Shown: positions 54,821 through 61,631 of the stretch, piece by piece | Layout: every line of letters starts with the position of its first letter | How positions within the stretch are numbered: the first letter of the stretch is position 1 | Assembly: GCF_000722695.1 (NCBI RefSeq) | Contig: NZ_JPFU01000002.1 | Coordinates: 62,001 to 126,000, forward strand | From: Streptococcus mitis | GTDB taxonomy: Bacteria; Bacillota; Bacilli; Lactobacillales; Streptococcaceae | Direction: 5' to 3' | DNA length: 64,000 bases | Made by a program: the position numbers and the translations under genes | The notes under the pieces: generated by a model | Seen by the model: only the letters and a program-made list of their open reading frames with translations | What the model was told of the DNA's origin: nothing | Database searches by the model: none

Positions 54821-54853
54821 AAAAGCGAGTTTCGATTGAAATTCGCTTTTTTT
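54821..54853 (+). terminator. malP terminator
   Basis: AAAAGCGA-G-TTTC (54821-54833) pairs with GAAA-T-TCGCTTTT (54838-54850) around GATT, followed by T. A group II intron begins 3-4 nt after the T-run, as class C introns prefer. Confidence 0.85.
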
Positions 54854-54856
54854 GAA

Positions 54857-56714
54857 GTACGACGGGCATGTCGTATATCTGAGGTGTAAGTCCTCCGTGG
54901 GCACCCGCTACCGGTGAACCCAATAGCGATTCCCAAGCCTGACTATCGTGAGGTAGCGGGGAGAGGAAGGGATAGCGAAATCGTGGCTCTACGAACAGGA
55001 ACGTGATAGTAAGGCGTATATAGCGGATAAGGGGGCTTCAAACTCTAAAGTCCAAAAAGGTAGTCGTAACCTATATGCGTAAATCACGAGAGTAAACGAG
55101 GAAAGATGTACAACTTATCCCGTGAGGTCTCATGAGCGCTGAAAGCGTAGTAACAACGAATCATGAGAAGTCAGCCGAGCCCATAGTAGTGAGGAAACTT
55201 CTGTAATGGAAGTGGAGCGAAGGGGTGAACAACTAATTGAAGTAATCCTACTTCACTTGTGTCTGTAAAACGAACGGTCTGATAGAACTGGACTCTATCA
55301 CGTATTGACTAGATGAAGGTTCACCAATATAAGATGTCCCTCAGGCACCAAAACAAGAAAGGAATACGCACATGTCAAAATTGCTAGATAAGATATTATC
55401 ACGCGAAAATATGCTGGAAGCCTACAATCAAGTAAAATCCAATAAGGGCTCAGCTGGGATTGATGGAATTACTATCGAAGAGATGGATAATTATCTCAGA
55501 CAAAACTGGCGCCTGACTAAGGAACGGATAAAACAAAGAAAATATAAGCCTCAACCAGTTCTCAGAGTTGAGATTCCCAAACCAAACGGAGGCATCCGTC
55601 AACTAGGAATTCCAACAGTTATGGATAGAATGATTCAACAGGCCATTATTCAAGTCCTTACCCCCATTTGTGAACCCCATTTCTCTGAAACGAGTTATGG
55701 GTTCCGACCAAATCGGTCATGTGAAAAAGCCATCATCAAGCTACTAGAGTATCTTAACGATGGATATGAGTGGATAGTGGATATAGACCTAGAGAAATTC
55801 TTCGATACAGTTCCTCAAGATAGATTGATGTCCTTAGTACATAACATTATCGAAGACGGAGATACGGAATCCTTGATTCGTAAGTATCTTCATTCAGGTG
55901 TTATCATTAACGGTCAGCGTCATAAAACGCTAATTGGCACACCACAGGGAGGAAATTTATCTCCTCTCTTATCCAATATCATGCTTAATGAATTGGATAA
56001 GGAATTAGAAAAGAGGGGACTTCGATTTGTGCGCTACGCAGATGATTGTGTGATTACGGTCGGAAGCGAGGCTGCCGCTAAGCGTGTGATGTATTCAGTC
56101 AGTCGTTTTATTGAGAAACGGCTAGGTTTGAAAGTAAACATAACCAAGACTAAGATTACTAGACCAAGAGAGTTGAAATATTTAGGTTTCGGGTTCTGGA
56201 AATCATCAGCTGGTTGGAAAAGTCGCCCCCATCAAGATAGTGTTCGGAGATTTAAGCTTAAATTGAAGAAACTAACACAGAGGAAATGGAGTATAGATTT
56301 AACAAGACGTATTGAACAACTGAATTTGTCCATTCGAGGATGGATAAACTATTTCTCATTGGGAAATATGAAAAGTATTGTCACCAGCATAGATGAGCGC
56401 TTGCGCACTCGCCTACGAGTGATTATCTGGAAGCAATGGAAGAAGAAATCTAGACGATTATGGGGATTGCTTAAGTTAGGAGTTCCTAAATGGATAGCAG
56501 ATAAGGTATCTGGCTGGGGCGACCATTATCAATTAGTAGCTCAGAAGTCGGTACTTAAACGTGCTATATCAAAACCAGTCCTTAAAAAACGTGGACTGGT
56601 TTCGTGTTTGGATTATTACCTTGAACGACATGCGTTAAAAGTTAGTTGAACCGCCGTATGCCGAACGGCACGTACGGTGGTGTGAGAGGGGCTAGAGATT
56701 ATCCCCTACTCGAT
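54857..56714 (+). mobile_element. Group II intron, class C
   Basis: The 5' end GTACGACGGGCATG (54857) resembles the GUGYG-type start. About 500 nt of structured RNA precedes the reverse transcriptase gene. Domain V is the CCGCCGTATGCCGAACGGCA segment at about 56650-56681 (CGC triad), followed by domain VI to about 56714. The insertion site directly after an intrinsic terminator and the lack of an endonuclease domain are class C hallmarks. Both ends look intact, so it may still splice. Confidence 0.85.
55372..56649 (+). CDS. ltrA: Group II intron reverse transcriptase/maturase
   Basis: This 425-aa intron-encoded protein contains reverse transcriptase motifs (SYGFRPNRSCEKAI, GTPQGGNLSPLLSNIML, FVRYADDCVI with the YADD active site), the thumb/X domain and GWINYFSLGNMKS of the maturase region. 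It has no HNH endonuclease domain. It assists intron splicing and retrohoming. The codon usage resembles mobile DNA rather than the neighbouring mal genes. Confidence 0.95.
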   Translation: MSKLLDKILSRENMLEAYNQVKSNKGSAGIDGITIEEMDNYLRQNWRLTKERIKQRKYKPQPVLRVEIPKPNGGIRQLGIPTVMDRMIQQAIIQVLTPICEPHFSETSYGFRPNRSCEKAIIKLLEYLNDGYEWIVDIDLEKFFDTVPQDRLMSLVHNIIEDGDTESLIRKYLHSGVIINGQRHKTLIGTPQGGNLSPLLSNIMLNELDKELEKRGLRFVRYADDCVITVGSEAAAKRVMYSVSRFIEKRLGLKVNITKTKITRPRELKYLGFGFWKSSAGWKSRPHQDSVRRFKLKLKKLTQRKWSIDLTRRIEQLNLSIRGWINYFSLGNMKSIVTSIDERLRTRLRVIIWKQWKKKSRRLWGLLKLGVPKWIADKVSGWGDHYQLVAQKSVLKRAISKPVLKKRGLVSCLDYYLERHALKVS

Positions 56715-56857
56715 TGATGTGGATTTGGGTCAATTATGTCTTAAAAGAAGAGAAATCATAGACGTATTGAAGGTTTAACATTCTCTTTCAACCTCATATT
56801 TCTTGTATTCGTTTACATAAAGTATTATAATATAATTGTAGGAAAGAAGGTGTTTTT

Positions 56858-57064
56858 ATGTGGAAAAAATATTTTTCAAAATATAAATGGACTGATTTAT
56901 TTTGGATTTTATTTGTTATTTTGATCTGCCTCTATATAGGTAACCATGATTTGTTTCCTCTCAATCATCAAGAAATCTCGCTTCGAGGGAGTTTCTGGGG
57001 ATCTGTACTTGCCTTATATCAATTGCTATTTATTGATAAGTTTGTTATCTCGAATCGAAAATAA
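56858..57064 (+). CDS. Small membrane protein, cassette gene A1
   Basis: This 68-aa protein (MWKKYFSKYKWTDLFWILFV) has two transmembrane helices. It is a paralogue of the 71-aa protein at 59796 with an identical C-terminal LLFIDKFVISNRK. AAAGAAGG upstream supports the start. It is followed by gene B1. The size and pairing resemble small bacteriocin-immunity-like proteins, but I recognise no named family. Confidence 0.7.
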   Translation: MWKKYFSKYKWTDLFWILFVILICLYIGNHDLFPLNHQEISLRGSFWGSVLALYQLLFIDKFVISNRK

Positions 57065-57119
57065 AGTTTAGGGCTATGCTTAGCTGTGTACCTTTAGGAT
57101 TGATTTTTGGAGGAAGATT

Positions 57120-57290
57120 TTGTCTCTATTATTTATTATTTTAAATTTGTTTATCTTGGACAAGATCTATTCTTTGAGACGGGAGAAATCGAAATACTTG
57201 ATTTATACGGCCTATATCATATTTGGGGCAAATGTACTATATGGTGTTCAATGGTTATTAAAAGAATTGGTTTCAAATATTTCCACTTAA
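57120..57290 (+). CDS. Small membrane protein, cassette gene B1 (TTG start)
   Basis: This 56-aa protein starts at TTG 57120, 6 nt after GGAGG. It has two hydrophobic stretches (SLLFIILNLFILDKI and YLIYTAYIIFGANVLYGVQW). The frame, length and start are preserved in copy 2 at 60067-60237, which argues for a real gene. A longer ORF in another frame (57107-57364) is not conserved. The gene ends in TAA 57288-57290. Confidence 0.65.
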   Translation: MSLLFIILNLFILDKIYSLRREKSKYLIYTAYIIFGANVLYGVQWLLKELVSNIST

Positions 57291-57339
57291 TATGTATGGA
57301 AACTATAGCAAAACGCATAAGATTAAGGTTTTTGAGTAC

Positions 57340-58765
57340 TGACCCCAAAAAGTTAGACAATTAATTTATCCGAAGGATTTAGTTCTGTATTGCACAGGAC
57401 AGAGTCCTTTTAGTTTTACCTTAATTCGTTTATTGTTGTAGTAATCAATATAGTCTACAATAGCTTGTTCCAATTGCTTAAGCGACTGAAACGACTTCTC
57501 ATAGCCGTAAAACATTTCGGATTTTAAAATACCAAAGAAGGACTCCATCATACCGTTGTCTGGACTGTTACCCTTATGTGACATGGATGCTTGAATTCCC
57601 TTAGCCTCAAGAAACTGATGATAAGAATCGTGTTGGTATTGCCAGCCTTGGTCACTATGGAGAATCGTATTCTCGTAGCGTTTCTCTGTGAATGCCTGTT
57701 CCAACATTGTTTTTACTTGTTCTAAGTTGGGTGAAGTTGAAAGATTATAGGCGATAATTTCGCTATTAAAGCCATCTAAAACTGGTGATAAGTAAAGCTT
57801 TTGAGTACTTGCTGGAATGGCAAATTCTGTCACATCTGTGTAGCACTTTTCCATTGTTTTAGAGCTTTCAAATTGACGTTGAATGAGATTCTCTGCCTTC
57901 TTGCCAACGTCTCCTTTATGAGAAGAATATTTTCGTTTCTGTCGCATTTTAGCTTGTAAATTGAGTACTTCCATCAAGCGTTGAACTCTTTTATGATTTA
58001 CCAGATAACCACGATTTCTTAGTTCTAAATGAATCCGACGATAACCATAATTTCCCTTGTGTTCGATAAAAATGGATTGAATTTCAGCTTTAAGCTCTTG
58101 ATTCTTATCTGGTTTGTCTAGCTGTTTCAAGTGATAGTAGTAGGTCGAACGAGCTAGTTTAATGGCTTTTAGAAGAATATCTAACGAAAACTCAGTCATT
58201 AATTCTTGAACAATTTCTGTCTTTCTTCTTTCTCTTTTTTCTCCTTCAATCGGAGTTCTCTCAACTTTTTTAGGATGGCATTCTCCGCTCTCAGGTACTC
58301 ATTTTCTGCTTGAAGACGCTCTAATTCTGTCCTCTCTTCAGGTCTCGTTTTTGGCTTACGTCCCATTTTAGGTACTCTCCCTCTTGATTTCTCAACAATA
58401 GTATACCCGTTTTTCTTGTATTGTGCTAGCCAATTAAGAAGTATCGTACGACTTGGGAGCCCGTATTCAAGAGAAACTCTATCTTTAGTCCAGCCTTCAT
58501 GTAAGACTTTATGAATCATTTCTTATTTTAAATCAGGAGAATAGTAACGATTTTTTCCTTTTTTGACGAACTCTATTCCGTAACGATCAATCAATTTAAT
58601 CATGTACCTAATATTAGAATTGTTTATCCCAAATTTATTTGAAAGATTCTCTAAGCTATATCCTTGTTTTCTAAGTTCATAGATCTGAACTTTATCATCA
58701 TAAGTTAATTTCATGATAAAAACACCCCAAAAGTTAGATTTTTTCTGTCTAACTTTTGGGGTGCA
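57340..58765 (-). mobile_element. IS3-family insertion sequence (IS150-like)
   Basis: The ends are imperfect inverted repeats: TGACCCCAAAAAGTTAGACA at the left and TGCACCCCAAAAGTTAGACA read inward from the right, about 1.43 kb apart. It carries orfA and orfB of an IS3-family transposase. The left end splits a terminator hairpin. I see no target-site duplication, and the right flank does not continue the cassette, so a deletion or rearrangement followed insertion. Confidence 0.85.
57366..58199 (-). CDS. IS3-family transposase OrfB
   Basis: This is a 277-aa DDE transposase subunit with an N-terminal HTH_21 region (NYGYRRIHLELRNRGYLVNH) and an rve integrase core. Asp in YTDVTEF, Asp in HSDQGWQY and Glu in NGMMESFFG form the DDE triad. 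It overlaps the orfA stop (TAATG). An OrfAB fusion by -1 frameshifting is usual in this family. Confidence 0.92.
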   Translation of the reverse strand: MTEFSLDILLKAIKLARSTYYYHLKQLDKPDKNQELKAEIQSIFIEHKGNYGYRRIHLELRNRGYLVNHKRVQRLMEVLNLQAKMRQKRKYSSHKGDVGKKAENLIQRQFESSKTMEKCYTDVTEFAIPASTQKLYLSPVLDGFNSEIIAYNLSTSPNLEQVKTMLEQAFTEKRYENTILHSDQGWQYQHDSYHQFLEAKGIQASMSHKGNSPDNGMMESFFGILKSEMFYGYEKSFQSLKQLEQAIVDYIDYYNNKRIKVKLKGLCPVQYRTKSFG

Positions 58766-58771
58766 GTTCAT
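58199..58771 (-). pseudogene. IS3-family orfA interrupted by a stop
   Basis: Two ORFs, 58771-58523 (82 aa, HTH: YELRKQGYSLENLSNKFGIN) and 58519-58199 (106 aa, HTH plus leucine-zipper-like RLQAENEYLRAENAILKKL), lie in the same frame. They are divided only by an in-frame TAA at 58523-58525. Together they match a normal orfA of about 190 aa. The stop should prevent a full OrfA, so the element is probably immobile unless a related copy helps it. Confidence 0.8.
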
Positions 58772-58812
58772 TCACTAAATTACCGTTTTTATTTGAATTC
58801 TATTGCTATTAA

Positions 58813-58968
58813 CTACCTATTAGTACTAATTACCCTGAGGCCATCGTTTATAAATTGACCCAAAACGTCAAATCCGTCATAAATTCCTTTATAAATAAAG
58901 AGTCCTAAAATTATAGATGAAATAATGATACTTGCACAAATAAAATATGTACGGTTTTTTTCATTCAT
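58813..58968 (-). CDS. Small single-helix membrane protein
   Basis: This is a 51-aa protein (MNEKNRTYFICASIIISSII) with one membrane helix and a short charged tail. AGGAG lies 10-15 nt upstream. It follows the secreted 214-aa protein after about 20 nt, so the two form an operon. A one-helix partner to a secreted protein suggests an immunity or tethering role. The function is unknown. Confidence 0.6.
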   Translation of the reverse strand: MNEKNRTYFICASIIISSIILGLFIYKGIYDGFDVLGQFINDGLRVISTNR

Positions 58969-58988
58969 AATATCGATTATCTCCTAAG

Positions 58989-59633
58989 TTAGTATAGACT
59001 AATAGTTCCGTTTTGATTAAATGGGACTCTATAATAAGATGTGCCTCCAATAGTACCTCCAAATGTAAATCCAGCTCCTAACAACTCTGCTTTAACTTGA
59101 GCTGAACCACTACTATTTATAGCTGCTGTTAAAGTACCATTATAAGCGTACTTTATACTTGTTGTAGGGTATCCATTTGGAGACCAAACATTAACATTTT
59201 GCCCTTCAATATATGTGTTTGTAATAGAATCTGTTATTCCTAGGTAATAACCTTGAACTGAGTTAATTTGACGGAAAGAACCCTCATTATATAGCTCAAT
59301 ATTTACACTTAATTGAACTGTAGTTCTAGCAAATGTTGCACTTCTTTTTAATGTATGTGAAGTAACTGTAGCGCGAGAAAGATCTGGGATAAGTTCGATA
59401 GTTTCAACAACTTTTCCAGTATCACTATCAAGAACAGTTGCGACTTCTTTGAATCCTGATTTTGAATAGATTACTTCTGGATTAGGGATATTATAATCCT
59501 CAACAGTAAATGTTAGTTCATTGAATTTTATGACAAGATTATTATTAGTGTCGGCATTTACAGAAATAGGCAAACAAAATAATGCTAAACAACTAAATAA
59601 TAGAGTAATTAGTGTTTTTTTCATGACAATCAC
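58989..59633 (-). CDS. Secreted beta-rich protein, unknown
   Basis: This 214-aa protein has a clear signal peptide (MKKTLITLLFSCLALFCLPI, then a cut near VNA). The mature part is Ser/Thr/Asn-rich and beta-sheet-like, and the C-terminal half is glycine-rich (GAGFTFGGTIGGTSYYRVPF). It has no LPXTG or choline-binding anchor. It is the first gene of a pair with a 51-aa membrane protein, flanked by duplicated membrane-peptide cassettes. It could be a bacteriocin or contact-toxin-like factor, but I recognise no family. The ATG is at 59624 or 59633; the second lacks strong support. Confidence 0.75.
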   Translation of the reverse strand: MIVMKKTLITLLFSCLALFCLPISVNADTNNNLVIKFNELTFTVEDYNIPNPEVIYSKSGFKEVATVLDSDTGKVVETIELIPDLSRATVTSHTLKRSATFARTTVQLSVNIELYNEGSFRQINSVQGYYLGITDSITNTYIEGQNVNVWSPNGYPTTSIKYAYNGTLTAAINSSGSAQVKAELLGAGFTFGGTIGGTSYYRVPFNQNGTISLY

Positions 59634-59795
59634 CTACCATTCTTTCATAACTAAGTTGGATATTAAGAGTTGATAATTATAGTTTGTACATTGGAATCAT
59701 CTGCTTTCTTATAGGAATATTAATTGAATAAGGCAATTTCTTTTTATTTGTATTCGCTTACATTTTATCATATAATATTATTGTAGTCAAGAAAA

Positions 59796-60011
59796 ATGTG
59801 CTATTATGTTAAAAAATATTTTTCAAAATATAAATGGACGGATTTATTTTGGATTCTATTTGTTATTTTAACATGCCTCTTGGCGGGTAATAGTAATCTT
59901 TACCCCCTTACCCATCAAGAAATCTCTTATCATGGGTGCTTATTGGGAATTACACTTGCCTTATATCACTTACTATTTATTGATAAGTTTGTTATCTCGA
60001 ATCGAAAATAA
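59796..60011 (+). CDS. Small membrane protein, cassette gene A2
   Basis: This 71-aa protein is the paralogue of the 68-aa protein at 56858. The segment KKYFSKYKWTDLFWILFVIL and the C-terminus FIDKFVISNRK are shared, while the middle differs. It has two transmembrane helices. The start may be ATG 59796 or the internal GTT-AAA region; the ribosome site is weak (AAGAAAAA). Confidence 0.65.
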   Translation: MCYYVKKYFSKYKWTDLFWILFVILTCLLAGNSNLYPLTHQEISYHGCLLGITLALYHLLFIDKFVISNRK

Positions 60012-60066
60012 AGATTAGGGCTATGCTTAACTGTGTACTTTTAGGATTTATTTTGGAGGGAAGATT

Positions 60067-60237
60067 TTGTCTCTATTATTTATTATTTTAAATTTGTTTA
60101 TCTTGTACAAGATCTATTCTTTGAGGCGGGAGAAATCGAAATACTTGATTTATACGGCCTATATCATATTTGGGGTAAATGTAATATATGGTATTCAATG
60201 GCTATTAAAAGAACAGATTTCAAATATTTCCACTTAA
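60067..60237 (+). CDS. Small membrane protein, cassette gene B2 (TTG start)
   Basis: This 56-aa protein is the copy of B1 with the same TTG start after GGAGGG. Only a few residues differ. The conserved frame across the two cassettes supports coding. It ends shortly before a strong terminator. Confidence 0.65.
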   Translation: MSLLFIILNLFILYKIYSLRREKSKYLIYTAYIIFGVNVIYGIQWLLKEQISNIST

Positions 60238-60256
60238 TATGTATGGAAACTATAGC

Positions 60257-60306
60257 AAAACGCATAAGATTAAGGTTTTTGAGTACCTGTTCTTATGCGT
60301 TTTTGT
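60257..60306 (+). terminator. Terminator of cassette copy 2
   Basis: AAAACGCATAAGA (60257-60269) pairs perfectly over 13 bp with TCTTATGCGTTTT (60291-60303), followed by T. Copy 1 keeps only the left arm, cut by the IS. Confidence 0.85.
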
Positions 60307-60352
60307 AATATTGAAGATTTTCGGTAAGTTTTATACCTTTGGGAAGTCTAGT

Positions 60353-61201
60353 TTAGAATGCTTGCCCAACAAGTATCTCTGCCTCAATGGTAATCTCTGT
60401 CAGTTGGCTCCAGTCAATCTTGGTCTGGTCAACGTGAAAGAGGAGAGGAGTCATGCTGAGTAGGGCTTGGAGTTGTTCTGCTGTGATAGTCTTAGTCAGA
60501 GAGGCAGTTTGGCTAGATAGAATGGTGAAGTGTTCTTGGAAATGATTTTTGATATCTTGATTAGAATAATCCTTCTTTGTCAGCTGGTCTTGTACCCTTT
60601 GACGAATTTCCTTGAGGTGATTTTTAGTTGGAATAACCTTTATCAAGATACCGTCTTTGGATAAAACGCGACGAAATTCTCCATAGTTGGCAGGTGAGAA
60701 GATATCAAGCAGGATATCCATGCTATCGTCTTTTATAGGAAGATGAGCTAAGTCACCTACAAACCAATTAACTGCCCAGTTGGCTTCACTTTTGGCAGCG
60801 ATTTGGACTGAATCTTTGGAGATGTCAAAGGCATAGAAGGTTTTGTCAGGATGACTTTCTTGGAGTTGGCGAGAATAGAATCCTTCACCACAACCAATAT
60901 CCAAGACAGTTTTTGCGGACGGATTAGTTGCTAGTAAGTCCGAAATATCTTCTAAAATAGCCTGATAAAATCCAGCTTCTAGGATTTGTTGACGGTTTTG
61001 AAAATTTTCCTTGTCGTAGTTGGTAGATTGCTTGATTTGAGGTGCCAGATTGACATAGCCAAATTTAGCCAAGTCAAAAGAATGGCGGTTGTAGCACTTG
61101 AAACTAGTCTCTAGCAGAGTCAGATTTTCTTGACAGATAGGACAGGCAAAGGCAGTCGCAGAAGCGAAGCGCTGCAGTTTGGGTTTGAGATTTGTATTCA
61201 T
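60353..61201 (-). CDS. rlmA: 23S rRNA (guanine-N1)-methyltransferase RlmA-type
   Basis: This is a 282-aa SAM-dependent methyltransferase with an N-terminal zinc finger (FACPICQENLTL and FKCYNRHSFD). The SAM motif VLDIGCGEGFYSRQL is present, and DILLDIFSPANYGEF is the usual motif IV region. The Gram-positive RlmA(II) methylates G748 in 23S rRNA helix 35 and affects macrolide/ketolide action. It is monocistronic and divergent from the 92-aa gene. Confidence 0.92.
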   Translation of the reverse strand: MNTNLKPKLQRFASATAFACPICQENLTLLETSFKCYNRHSFDLAKFGYVNLAPQIKQSTNYDKENFQNRQQILEAGFYQAILEDISDLLATNPSAKTVLDIGCGEGFYSRQLQESHPDKTFYAFDISKDSVQIAAKSEANWAVNWFVGDLAHLPIKDDSMDILLDIFSPANYGEFRRVLSKDGILIKVIPTKNHLKEIRQRVQDQLTKKDYSNQDIKNHFQEHFTILSSQTASLTKTITAEQLQALLSMTPLLFHVDQTKIDWSQLTEITIEAEILVGQAF

Positions 61202-61351
61202 AGTTTAAGTGTATCAAAAGAGGCAAATGAAAGCAACTTTAGGATGATTTGTAATAGAATTAAATAGTAGTATAATTACTTTTCAAAGTACCAAAATTAA
61301 ATTGCTTTTATATACAAATTAATATATAATAATAGCTAGGAGGAAATAAGT

Positions 61352-61630
61352 ATGTTAAAAGAAGTATTGACCGTCGCAAAAGTTGCGAAAAAATCATCAC
61401 TCTTTTTAGGTGGTGTCGCATTTGGTACCCTTGGTTTGAAAATCTTAGCAAGTAAGGAAGCTAAAAAAGGTTATTCTAAAGCTTTGGCTAAGGCTTACAA
61501 ATTGAAGGACGAGCTAGATGCGTCTGTTTCTGTTGTGAAGCAACATGGAGACGATGTCTTGCAAGATGCCAAATATTTGTACGAGCAAGAGAAAAAAGAA
61601 GAGCAATTAGATAGCCTTATAGGAGAATAA
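61352..61630 (+). CDS. Small partner protein of the P-type ATPase
   Basis: This is a 92-aa protein with an N-terminal hydrophobic stretch (SSLFLGGVAFGTLGLKILAS) and a charged, helical C-terminus. AGGAGG precedes the start. It ends 1 nt before the ATPase gene, so it is tightly coupled. Similar small DUF6110-like genes precede P-type ATPases in other Firmicutes. The function is unknown; a metal chaperone or regulator is possible. Confidence 0.7.
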   Translation: MLKEVLTVAKVAKKSSLFLGGVAFGTLGLKILASKEAKKGYSKALAKAYKLKDELDASVSVVKQHGDDVLQDAKYLYEQEKKEEQLDSLIGE

Positions 61631-61631
61631 T

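Larger units (their letters stand above)
56803..57339 (+). repeat. Duplicated 0.54-kb cassette, copy 1
   Basis: This stretch is homologous to 59748-60286 (copy 2), from just before the promoter to the middle of a terminator hairpin. It includes two small genes. The similarity ends exactly at the IS left end at 57340. Confidence 0.85.
59748..60286 (+). repeat. Duplicated 0.54-kb cassette, copy 2
   Basis: This is the homologue of 56803-57339. It keeps both small genes and the complete terminator downstream. Promoter differences are visible, and the coding regions have diverged most at the N-terminal half of gene A. Confidence 0.85.

Noticed and set aside
57107..57364. 85-aa ORF with an IS junction at its end
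   Set aside because: The frame is not kept in cassette copy 2, it runs into the IS and another frame (TTG 57120) is conserved with a ribosome site.
60239..60463. 74-aa plus-strand ORF at the end of cassette 2
   Set aside because: It spans a terminator hairpin and overlaps the rlmA gene; no ribosome site.
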